Positions 28,025 to 35,018 of a stretch of DNA of 38,001 bases are shown in pieces. The position numbers were made by a program, and so were the translations under genes. Source of the DNA: Imhoffiella purpurea (lineage in GTDB: Bacteria; Pseudomonadota; Gammaproteobacteria; Chromatiales; Chromatiaceae); contig NZ_AONC01000066.1 in NCBI RefSeq assembly GCF_000585215.1, positions 1 through 38,001 of the forward strand, given 5' to 3'. The notes below the pieces were generated by a model. The model did not search any database, was not told the DNA's origin, and saw only the letters and a program-made list of their open reading frames with translations. Position 1 is the stretch's first letter, and every line of letters begins with the position of its first letter.

Positions 28025-29395
28025 ATGCGCCTTCGTGTTGCCTTCGCCATCTCGGGCATGGCGCTGCTCGCCGCGCTGGTCTTCCCGCATTTCCTGCCGA
28101 GCGAGGCCGCCCTGGCATTGGCGCTTGCGGTCTTCGCCCTGGGGCTCTGGGCGACGGCGGCCGTGGCGGAATACTGGACGGCACTGGCCTTCTTCCTGCT
28201 CGCGGTGATCTTTCGGATCGCGCCGCCGCAGGTGGTGTTTTCCGGTTTCACCTCGTCGACGTTCTGGCTGCTGTTCGGCGGGTTGATCATCGGTGCCGCC
28301 ATGCGCCATACCGGCCTGGATCATCGCCTGGGTCACTGGCTCTCCGGGGCCGGGAGTCTGTGCTACGCCTGGCTGATCGCCTCGATCGTCGCCTTTGGGG
28401 TCGCTTTGGGCTTCGTGATGCCGTCCTCGGTCGGTCGGGCCGTGCTGCTCATGCCCATCGTCGCCGCGCTGGCCGTCCGGCTCGGCTATGCGCAAGGTGC
28501 CAATGGGCACACCGGCATGCTGCTTGCCGCCGCCTTCGGCAGCCATGTACCGACCTTTGCGATCCTGCCGTCCAACGTGCCCAACATGATCCTGGCCGGC
28601 AGCGCGGAGACGCTTTACGGCATCCGATTCGGCTACTGGGACTATCTGTGGCTGCATTTCCCGGTGCTGGGCCTGCTGAAGTCCCTGCTTCTCGTCCTGC
28701 TCGTCGTGCGGCTGTTTCCCGATGCCGATCCGCTGCCAGTGAAGGCCGATCGGCGCAGCGTCGAGCCGATGACGCCGCACCAGCGGCGTCTCGGCCTGCT
28801 GCTTCTGCTGTGCCTCGTCCTCTGGCTCACCGATTCGCTGCACGGCATCGCCCCGGCATGGGTCAGCCTCGGCGCGGCGCTCGTGTGCCTGTGGCCGGGC
28901 TCCGGTCTGACGGGCAAGGACACGATGAACAAGGAGGTCAATCACGCCTCGTTGCTGTTCATCGCCGGCATTCTCGGCCTGGGGGCGGTCGTTGCATATT
29001 CGGGGCTGGGACCGCTGCTCGTCGACGGGCTGACGGCCATGTTCGGTCTGTCGCCCGGGGGCGGCGCGACGCACAATGCCGCCGTGCTGGCCGCGATTTC
29101 CACAGCCGTCGCCGCCGCGACGACCCTGCCGGGCGTTCCCGCCGTCATGACGCCCTCGGCGCAGGCGCTCGCCGATCTGACCGGCCTGCCGCTCGCCACG
29201 GTGCTGATGACGCAGGTGCTGGGTTTTTCCAACGTGCTGCTCCCCTACCAGTCGCCGCCCCTGCTGGTCGCCATCCAGCTGGGCGCGCTGTCGACCGCGG
29301 CCGTGACGCGGCTGTGCCTCACGCTCTTCGCCGCGACCGCGCTGGTGCTGACGCCGCTCGATCTGGTCTGGTGGCGGTTGATCGGGTGGCTGTGA
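28025..29395 (+). CDS. DASS/SLC13-family anion:sodium symporter-like membrane protein
   Basis: 456 residues from ATG 28025 (MRLRVAFAISG). About eleven hydrophobic segments cover most of the protein. The family hallmarks are a re-entrant region around FTSSTFWLLFGGLIIGAAM, the GFVMPSSVGRAVLLMPIV motif in the first repeat, and the C-terminal half NHASLLFIAGILGLGAVVAYSG with TTLPGVPAVMTPSAQALA. Members import di/tricarboxylates, sulfate or related anions with Na+. The substrate here is not readable. A LysR regulator lies 112 bases downstream in the same direction and is likely its controller. Ribosome-binding sequence is weak (AAAGAGA). Confidence 0.82.
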   Translation: MRLRVAFAISGMALLAALVFPHFLPSEAALALALAVFALGLWATAAVAEYWTALAFFLLAVIFRIAPPQVVFSGFTSSTFWLLFGGLIIGAAMRHTGLDHRLGHWLSGAGSLCYAWLIASIVAFGVALGFVMPSSVGRAVLLMPIVAALAVRLGYAQGANGHTGMLLAAAFGSHVPTFAILPSNVPNMILAGSAETLYGIRFGYWDYLWLHFPVLGLLKSLLLVLLVVRLFPDADPLPVKADRRSVEPMTPHQRRLGLLLLLCLVLWLTDSLHGIAPAWVSLGAALVCLWPGSGLTGKDTMNKEVNHASLLFIAGILGLGAVVAYSGLGPLLVDGLTAMFGLSPGGGATHNAAVLAAISTAVAAATTLPGVPAVMTPSAQALADLTGLPLATVLMTQVLGFSNVLLPYQSPPLLVAIQLGALSTAAVTRLCLTLFAATALVLTPLDLVWWRLIGWL

Positions 29396-29430
29396 GGATG
29401 GAACCGACCTGGATGCCTGCCGTGCCGAGG

Positions 29431-29452
29431 CCGTCCGACCCGTCTTGGACGG
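29431..29452. terminator. Weak hairpin between carrier and LysR genes
   Basis: CCGTCC and GGACGG form a 6-base stem with a 10-base loop in the gap between the carrier and the regulator. No T-run follows. It may attenuate read-through, but support is limited to the stem. Confidence 0.25.
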
Positions 29453-29507
29453 ATCGCCAGGAAACCATGGGGACGGTGCCGCGCATGCGAAGACGGGGGA
29501 ACGCGTG

Positions 29508-30416
29508 ATGGAGGTCTATCAGCTGCGCACCTTTCTCGCCGTCGCCCGCGAAGGCAGTATCACGCGCGCCTCGGAGCTGCTGTTCCTCAGTCAGCCAGCG
29601 GTGAGCGCCCATATCAAGGCCCTGGAGGATGAGATCGGAATCGTCCTGTTCGATCGCACGCCGCGCGGCATGAGCCTGACGATCGATGGCGCCAGTTTGC
29701 TGGTGAAGGCCGAACAGGTGGTGGCGATGCATCGCGACTTCATCGACGAGGCCAAACGGATCAAGGGGCAGTTGAGAGGACAGCTCCGCCTGGGATCGAT
29801 CTGCAACCCCAGCGCGCCGATGCTGGGATCGCTGCTGGCGGGGCTGTCCCGGGCCTGCCCGGAGGTCGAGGTGGTTCTGGAGCACGGCAGCTCCATCGAT
29901 ATCGTCCGCGCGATTCGCAGCGGAAGTCTCGATGCCGGCTTCTACGCCGAGACCGGCACGCCGGACGCCGAACTGGAGACCATTCCCGCCGGAGGATGGG
30001 CCGTCTTCCTGGCCGCGCCGCCGACCTGGGTCGTCGATACGTCCGAGCCGGACTGGCGGGCGCTGGCGCGCATGGCCTGGATCTGTCCGCAATCCGACAC
30101 CTGCTGCGGACGCGTGGCGGAGGATCTGTTCGAGCGCCACGGGTTCAGGCCGGACAAGATGACGAACGTCGATCAGGAAAGCGTCACGCGAACCCTGATC
30201 GCGGGCGGTGTCGGCATCGGACTGCTGCACGCCGACGCCGCTCGCGAGGCCAGCGCGAAGGGTGAGGTCCAACTGATCGGCGAGCCGCTGCGCCATGTCG
30301 ATCTCCTCTTCGCGTTCCTGCGAGGACGCGGCCACGACCCGCTCGTCGGCGCTGCGGCGACGGTGGTGCGCGGGATCATGGCCGGCCGACGCCGCGATCC
30401 GCCTGGAGGCCCGTGA
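29508..30416 (+). CDS. LysR-family transcriptional regulator
   Basis: 302 residues from ATG 29508, with a GGGGGA stretch upstream. The N-terminal winged helix-turn-helix is clear (FLAVAREGSITRASELLFLSQPAVSAHIKALEDEIG). The substrate-binding fold follows (LRGQLRLGSICNPSA, GSLDAGFYAETG, GGVGIGLLHADAA). A Cys-rich patch WICPQSDTCCG sits in the effector domain and might make it redox sensitive (inference). The family normally controls a neighbouring gene; the best candidate is the anion carrier gene upstream in the same direction. Confidence 0.9.
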   Translation: MEVYQLRTFLAVAREGSITRASELLFLSQPAVSAHIKALEDEIGIVLFDRTPRGMSLTIDGASLLVKAEQVVAMHRDFIDEAKRIKGQLRGQLRLGSICNPSAPMLGSLLAGLSRACPEVEVVLEHGSSIDIVRAIRSGSLDAGFYAETGTPDAELETIPAGGWAVFLAAPPTWVVDTSEPDWRALARMAWICPQSDTCCGRVAEDLFERHGFRPDKMTNVDQESVTRTLIAGGVGIGLLHADAAREASAKGEVQLIGEPLRHVDLLFAFLRGRGHDPLVGAAATVVRGIMAGRRRDPPGGP

Positions 30417-30423
30417 GCGCGGG

Positions 30424-30540
30424 TCAGTCCATCAGCTCGCGGTAGGGACGACGGTTGCCCGCCGCCATCCGCACAGATCCACGCGAGCGGGCGGGCGCCT
30501 TTCCGCAACCACCGATGTGGAACAGTCCATCGTCATCGAA
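30424..30540 (-). pseudogene. Possible C-terminal remnant of a decayed gene
   Basis: On the minus strand an open frame reads FDDDGLFHIGGCGKAPA and ends RMAAGNRRPYRELMD before a TGA at 30424. Its residue composition looks like a genuine protein end. It is cut upstream by an in-frame TGA at about 30541, beyond which the frame continues as VGQVEIADTFRAEA. This suggests a nonsense-mutated fragment. I do not recognise the family. Confidence 0.25.
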
Positions 30541-30587
30541 TCACGCTTCGGCCCGGAAGGTATCCGCGATCTCGACTTGTCCCACCG

Positions 30588-30600
30588 AAAATAAATGCGT
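30588..30600 (+). repeat. Direct repeat AAAATAAATGCGT, copy 1
   Basis: The 13-mer AAAATAAATGCGT followed by a pyrimidine-rich stretch recurs identically at 31984-31996. The two copies, in the same orientation, bracket the intact beta-lactamase and the UPF0175-type gene. Similar gaaaataaat-cgtcccc strings are common dispersed repeats in some proteobacteria. Either a REP-type repeat or the scar of a mobile unit is possible. Confidence 0.45.
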
Positions 30601-30771
30601 TTCCCTTTTCCGCGTCCCCTTTTTCCGGGATCCTGCACTCTGGTAACCGCGCCGGTTCGGATCTCTGTCGACGGCTCGGGCAAGGTGGCGTGGCCGATCT
30701 CGCCATCGGTTGCTCCGCCCCTCGTTCGCCAACCTGTCCCTGGCACTGTACATCTCACTCGGAGTGCTCTC

Positions 30772-31548
30772 ATGCATCGTCTCGTTCCGATTCTGGTCGT
30801 TCTTCTCCTGTCCTGTCCCGTCTTGGCCGAGGACGCGGAGATCGCGTCACTCTTCGCCCACGCCGACCGCGAGGGCACGCTGGTGCTCTCCTCGCTGCGC
30901 ACCGGCGAGACCTCCGTCCACGACGACGCACGCGCCCAGCGCCGCTTCTCGCCGGCCTCGACCTTCAAGATCTTCAATACCCTGATCGCCCTCGACGCCA
31001 AGGCGATCGCCGGCGCGGACGACCGCTTCATCTGGGACGGCCGGCAGCATTCCTTCCCGGATTGGAATCGAGACCAGACCCTCGCCAGCGCCTTCAAGGT
31101 GTCCTGCGTCTGGTGTTATCAGATCCTGGCGCAGCGCGTGGGTGCCGAGACCTATCGGCAGGCGATCCGTCGGGCCGGTTACGGCACCCTCTCCGAGCCC
31201 TTCGCGCTGACCGAGTTCTGGCTGGACGGATCGCTGCGGATCAGCGCCATCGAGCAGGTCGGCTTCATCCGGCAGGTGGTGCGCCGCACGCTGCCCTTCA
31301 GTCCCCACGCCTACGACACCCTGCGCGACATCATGGTCGTCGAGCGGACCCCGGACTGGACGCTGCGCGCCAAGACCGGCTGGTTCGCGCGCTCGACCCC
31401 GTCGGTCGGCTGGTACGTCGGCTATGTCGAGACGCACGGCGACACCTGGATCTTCGCGATGAATCTCGACCTGAAGGATAAAGCGGATCTGCCGCTGCGG
31501 GCGGCGCTGACGCGGGATGCCTTGCGGGCCAAGGGCATCCTCGACTGA
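30772..31548 (+). CDS. Class D beta-lactamase (OXA-like serine beta-lactamase)
   Basis: 258 residues from ATG 30772, with GGAG 8 bases upstream. A signal peptide is seen at 1-19 (LVPILVVLLLSCPVLA). Class D motifs occur in order: S63-T-F-K66 (nucleophile Ser and the Lys that is carboxylated), S111-C-V113, Y137-G-T where most members have YGN, and K201-T-G203. W-Y-V-G-Y and ETHGDTWIFAMNLDL complete the fold. It would be periplasmic and hydrolyse penicillins. It is chromosomal-looking in base composition and has no insertion sequence next to it. A truncated relative lies at 26147-26590. Confidence 0.9.
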   Translation: MHRLVPILVVLLLSCPVLAEDAEIASLFAHADREGTLVLSSLRTGETSVHDDARAQRRFSPASTFKIFNTLIALDAKAIAGADDRFIWDGRQHSFPDWNRDQTLASAFKVSCVWCYQILAQRVGAETYRQAIRRAGYGTLSEPFALTEFWLDGSLRISAIEQVGFIRQVVRRTLPFSPHAYDTLRDIMVVERTPDWTLRAKTGWFARSTPSVGWYVGYVETHGDTWIFAMNLDLKDKADLPLRAALTRDALRAKGILD

Positions 31549-31644
31549 AAAGGACGTTTCAGGGGCAGTTGGGTAAATGCACTGGACGACTTGTCTCAGG
31601 TGGATTAGAACAGCTTCTCGGAACTCAAAGCTCGGAGCCCGACC

Positions 31645-31902
31645 ATGCCCACACCGACGATCAACCCGGACTTCGCCCCGCTGCTGGAAACCCTCGGGCA
31701 GGGTGCCAGCGACTTCTTCCTCGCAGCTGGTCTCTACCACGCAAACAAAGTCAGTTTCGCCGCCGCTACGGCTCTCGCCGGTCTTGGCTATGAGGAATTC
31801 CACTATCGGCTCAAGGAGCATTTCGGCCATGGCTTCGTCATCACCGATGAAACGGTGCACGAAGACCTTCGTCTCGTCGAAGAGCTCGTGGGTCAGCGCT
31901 GA
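31645..31902 (+). CDS. UPF0175-like small protein (putative antitoxin/DNA-binding)
   Basis: 85 residues, ATG 31645 with GGAG 7 bases upstream. The core LYHANKVSFAAATALAGLGYEEFHYRLKEHF resembles the UPF0175 family (helix-turn-helix-like region with alternating 'KVSLGKAAELAGM.EF' pattern). The acidic tail is DETVHEDLRLVEEL. UPF0175 proteins are usually followed by a DUF3368 PIN-like toxin. No such gene is present; after the stop only about 85 bases of native-looking sequence remain before the AT-rich gene region. It may be an orphan antitoxin. Family assignment is by eye. Confidence 0.6.
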   Translation: MPTPTINPDFAPLLETLGQGASDFFLAAGLYHANKVSFAAATALAGLGYEEFHYRLKEHFGHGFVITDETVHEDLRLVEELVGQR

Positions 31903-31983
31903 TGAGACTTCATTGGAGAGTCGGATATCGGCAGATAATCTGCGTGCCGCAGACACCTTTGGCGCATTGGTAGCGTCAGATGA

Positions 31984-31996
31984 AAAATAAATGCGT
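31984..31996 (+). repeat. Direct repeat AAAATAAATGCGT, copy 2
   Basis: Identical 13-mer to 30588-30600, again followed by a C/T-rich tract, positioned just before the heptamer array and the AT-rich gene. It supplies an ATG (31991) that opens a longer, probably untranslated, frame into the HKD gene. Confidence 0.45.
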
Positions 31997-32013
31997 CCCC
32001 GTTTTCTCCGTTT

Positions 32014-32041
32014 TCTCTGCTCTCTGCTCTCTGCTCTCTAC
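32014..32041. repeat. Heptanucleotide tandem repeat TCTCTGC
   Basis: Three perfect copies of TCTCTGC (32014-32034) followed by one degenerate copy TCTCTAC. It lies 64 bases before the likely start of the AT-rich HKD gene. Because the unit is 7 bases, changes in copy number would shift any frame reading through it. It is also the boundary region between GC-rich and AT-rich DNA. Confidence 0.75.
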
Positions 32042-32104
32042 TCTACCCTTTTCCCCTTTTTTCATTCGGCTTACTGCCTCAGGTTTTTCTTGGAGAGAAA
32101 TAAA

Positions 32105-33694
32105 GTGAAAGATTATTATGATTTATTTAATAAATTCTTGCGCAAGCGGAATTCTGTTTTTGTGATATCGCCATATTTTGACATCGAATTTGCTAAAAAT
32201 ATGATAAAAAAAATAAACCCTGAAGAAGTAATTTATGTGGTAGACGATGGTTCTGACAGAAAAGATCTCGATAAATTAAAGAGGTTACTTGAATATAACT
32301 GCGTCGAATCATATATAGCGTTAGGATCTGCGCCGGGCATTGTTCATTTAAAGGTTTTCTACATTATAAGCAAAAATAAAAGAAATCGGATTAAATCTTT
32401 TTTTAGTCGTTATTCTGCGCCTCGCAAACGAAGCGATATGATAACGGCTAGATTTCTTATGCTTGGATCAGCAAATGCTACTGATGCCGCTTTTGGCGGA
32501 AAGCGCAACGCAGAACTAATGGTGTCCATTGATTTGAATGAGAAAGATGAACGTGGAAATAACGATCAGGATTTGATAGATTTTTTGGAGTTACTAAAGA
32601 GTAAAGTTATAGCAAATAATAAAACAAGCTCTCCTGGCTTTTCTGCTCGATTAGGGGAATTTGAATTGGAATTCCCTGGCTTTGTGCTTTCCCCATTGAG
32701 TTCTGCGCCGGGATTTGACGCTTGGTTGCAGCGTGGTTTACTGGTTGCAGAATATAAAAACGATCAAAGATTTCTTTTTGTTGTTTTCGCTTTAATAAAA
32801 AACTTGCCGAAAAGCGCAATACACGGCATTTTTAGCAATGCTGGCTTTACTCAAATATCTAGTACCAAGGTTTTGCGTTATCCGTATATAGGCCAAAAAT
32901 GCATTCCGGTATGCAGTCAAATTATAAATAACCCGCTGAATGAAGATGAGGATTTTGATGAGGGTGAGGATTTTGATGAGGACTTTGACGAGGATGAAGG
33001 GCGCTATAATAATGGCGGGCTATTCTCAAGTAGTCGCGCAAATAAAAACTGGAAATCAAATCATTGTTTATGGACGCATCTGGGGCTATGGGTGTCAAAT
33101 GAATGTCATCAGCAACACGGGGATGTTATGTATAAAAAAAATCACAATAAACGAAATAACGAAATCGCTTTACTAAAAAATAATAAAAACAATCCAATAT
33201 TTAAAAAATGTCTTGAAGATGGTTTTATTGCGCAACTCCAAACGCTTTGGGATAATCTTGTAATACAAGGTACTGACCCGCAGTCATACTTAATAAATCA
33301 ATCTGGAGTATTAGATCGCGGATACTATCGAGGTATTTGTAAAAATAAAATTGAAACCGACATAATTCTTGCAAATAACCGTGATTTTGAAAAACGCTAC
33401 ACGACAGGGTATGAATTCCTTAAAGTTCCTCGTTTTCGACAAGACGACAGCGCTTGGGAGCTTTTTGTCGATTCTTTCTGTGAATCTCTTGAACTGGAAG
33501 CGCAAAAAGCGAAATCTAGTTCGCTTATTTTGAAAGCCATAAAACGTGCTTTTGAAGCACTTAAGCCCAGATTGTCAATTAAAAGCATGAGCGTTACTGA
33601 TATCAAGAAAACTCTTAGAGATAACTGGGATAAAGAAATAAAGATAAATGGAAAGGACTATAAGTTTGGCGATGTTATATCGAATTATTTTTAA
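32105..33694 (+). CDS. AT-rich phospholipase D-like (HKD) protein of unknown function
   Basis: 529 residues from a GTG at 32105, chosen because GGAGAG lies about 9 bases upstream. An ATG at 31991 would add 38 residues encoded by C/T-rich repeats. Residues 15-140 resemble a PLD/HKD nuclease: SVFVISPYFDIEFAKNMI, IYVVDDGSDR, H81-L-K83, then LMLGSAN (121-124) and N135-E137. Only one HKD unit is seen, so it should work as a dimer if active. The rest is unfamiliar, with an acidic low-complexity run at about 278-302 (repeated EDFDE). No signal peptide. Base composition and A/T-ending codons differ sharply from all neighbours, pointing to recent transfer. A defence-type or DNA-processing nuclease is possible; this is inference. 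Confidence 0.75.
   Translation: MKDYYDLFNKFLRKRNSVFVISPYFDIEFAKNMIKKINPEEVIYVVDDGSDRKDLDKLKRLLEYNCVESYIALGSAPGIVHLKVFYIISKNKRNRIKSFFSRYSAPRKRSDMITARFLMLGSANATDAAFGGKRNAELMVSIDLNEKDERGNNDQDLIDFLELLKSKVIANNKTSSPGFSARLGEFELEFPGFVLSPLSSAPGFDAWLQRGLLVAEYKNDQRFLFVVFALIKNLPKSAIHGIFSNAGFTQISSTKVLRYPYIGQKCIPVCSQIINNPLNEDEDFDEGEDFDEDFDEDEGRYNNGGLFSSSRANKNWKSNHCLWTHLGLWVSNECHQQHGDVMYKKNHNKRNNEIALLKNNKNNPIFKKCLEDGFIAQLQTLWDNLVIQGTDPQSYLINQSGVLDRGYYRGICKNKIETDIILANNRDFEKRYTTGYEFLKVPRFRQDDSAWELFVDSFCESLELEAQKAKSSSLILKAIKRAFEALKPRLSIKSMSVTDIKKTLRDNWDKEIKINGKDYKFGDVISNYF
32943..32999 (+). repeat. In-gene acidic repeat (GAGGATTTTGATGAGG)
   Basis: Within the HKD gene the 16-mer GAGGATTTTGATGAGG occurs twice, 18 bases apart. 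A degenerate third copy follows (GAGGACTTTGACGAGG). The period of 18 keeps the frame and encodes the acidic run EDFDEGEDFDEDFDEDEG. It looks like a replication-slippage product in a flexible linker. Confidence 0.7.
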
Positions 33695-33907
33695 ATGGGA
33701 GGCGGTCTATTGTCTGGAAGAGGCCACTGAGGTGTGCATCGACGACCGGGGCGAGATCCCTGCGCCCTCGGCTAGCCTACCTGTCAAGTCCCTGGCTAAC
33801 TGGACCTTTTCCGGCGTTAAGGATTGTCTCGGTTCATGCGGTTGTTTGATTGGTCGATGCTTGGGGCTCTCCGATTTCCATGCAAGTTGCTTTGCATGAA
33901 CCGTCCA
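33695..33907. other. Non-coding junction after the AT-rich gene
   Basis: GC content returns to near the regional level right after the HKD stop. I find no credible gene. The stretch contains the inverted-repeat structure described at 33830-33903 and GGCTAAC...GTTAAGG, a short imperfect dyad. Confidence 0.45.
33830..33903. repeat. Nested inverted repeats beside permease stop
   Basis: CGGTTCATGC (33830-33839) and GCATGAACCG (33894-33903) are perfect 10-base inverted repeats 54 bases apart. Inside, CATGCAA and TTGCATG form a tight hairpin with a GTTGCT loop at 33879-33898. It ends 4 bases from the stop codon of the ABC permease. No T-run follows on the minus strand. It could be a transcription-stopping fold, the ends of a small non-autonomous element, or a recombination site related to the arrival of the AT-rich gene. 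Confidence 0.5.
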
Positions 33908-35018
33908 TCAATCCAACGTCTTACTAAACCGCGAAACCGCCAAGGCTAGCGTAATCCCCGCAAAGAGAATCAGCGCCACCACCTCCCCAGGCATATCCCC
34001 CAAGCTGGCCCCTCTTAGCATGATCCCCCGGATCATCCGAATGAAGTGAGTTAGCGGCAGCAGCTCGGAGAAATACTGGGCGGCCTTGGGCATGCCGGCG
34101 AAGGGGAACATGAATCCCGAGAGCAGGATCGAGGGCAGGAAGATGAAGAAGGTCATCTGCATCGCTTGGAACTGGGTCTTGGCGGCGGTGGAGATGACCA
34201 GGCCCAGGGTCAGGTTGGCGGCGATGAAGAGCAGGGCGGCGAGATAGACCTGATAGAGCGCGCCCCGCACGGGGACGCCGAACAGCAGCATGCCGAGGGC
34301 CAGGATGATGCTCACCTGCACCAGACCGATGAGGACGTAGGGGATGATCTTGCCGATCATCAGCTCGATGCTGCGCACCGGGGTGTTGATCAGCAGCTCC
34401 AGGTTGCCGCGCTCGGCCTCGCGGACGATGGCGACCGCGGTGAAGAGCACCATCGTCAGGGTCAGGATGACCCCGATCAGACCGGGCACGATGTTGAGCG
34501 CCGAGCGCCGAGCGCCGCTCCGGGTTGTAGAAATTGCGGACCTCGAAGACCGGCTCGCCGCTCGGTTTGTCCGCCGCCGTGTCGTAGTCGAGCGTGATCT
34601 GGGCGAGCTGGCGGGCCGCCATCAGGACCACCGGGTCGGTGCCGTCGGCCAGCAGCTGGGCGGCCGGGCGCTCGGGATCTTGCAGCCGGCGCCCGAAGTC
34701 GGGCGGGATGTGGAGGCCGACCGCGATCTCGCCGCGCCGCAGCAGCCGCTCCAGCTCCTCGGGTCCGCGCACGGTTCGATGGATGTCCACCACCTGGGTC
34801 GCCTGGCTGTCGGCGATCAGCGCCCGCGAGACCGAGGTCTGTGCCTGGTCGGCCACCCCGGCCGGCAGGTGGCGGACGTCGGTGTTGATGGCGTAGCCGA
34901 ACAGCATCAGCTGGATCAGCGGGATGCCGACGATCATGCCGAAGGTGAGACGGTCGCGGCGCAGCTGCCGGACCTCCTTGAAGAGGATCGCGCCCAGTCG
35001 GGTGAGACAGCGGCTCAT
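33908..35018 (-). pseudogene. ABC-2 type permease, frameshifted by a 7-base repeat
   Basis: The 5' frame starts at ATG 35018 (MSRCLTRLGAILFKEVRQLRRDR) and reads well to FEVRNFYNPERRSA. The continuation (LNIVPGLIGVILTLTMVLFTAVAIVREAERGNLELLINTP to RFSKTLD) lies in another frame. The break is at 34496-34516, where GAGCGCC occurs three times. With two copies the frame would read ERRSALNIVPGLIG and the gene would be 1104 bases (367 residues), the normal length for YbhR/YhhJ-type permeases. TM1 is near residues 30-45 and the remaining TMs are in the distal part. The start overlaps the ATPase stop by 4 bases. It is either a switchable or an inactivated subunit, unless the extra unit is a sequencing error. 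Confidence 0.88.
34496..34516. repeat. Heptanucleotide tandem repeat GAGCGCC x3 in permease gene
   Basis: Three exact consecutive copies of GAGCGCC (GGCGCTC on the coding strand). One copy too many shifts the permease frame by +1; removing 7 bases restores it exactly. Confidence 0.85.

Noticed and set aside
31991-32104. 38-residue N-terminal extension of the HKD protein from ATG 31991
   Set aside because: Encoded by the direct repeat and C/T heptamer array; the GTG at 32105 has a good ribosome-binding site and AT-rich composition starts there.
33769-33826. GGCTAAC ... GTTAAGG considered as an integron attC core pair
   Set aside because: Each core has a mismatch to RYYYAAC/GTTRRRY, the spacing of about 30 bases is too short for an attC, and no integrase is present.
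33648-33899. 83-residue frame overlapping the end of the HKD gene
   Set aside because: Overlaps the HKD 3' end by 47 bases, has no ribosome site or recognisable motif, and contains the inverted-repeat structure.
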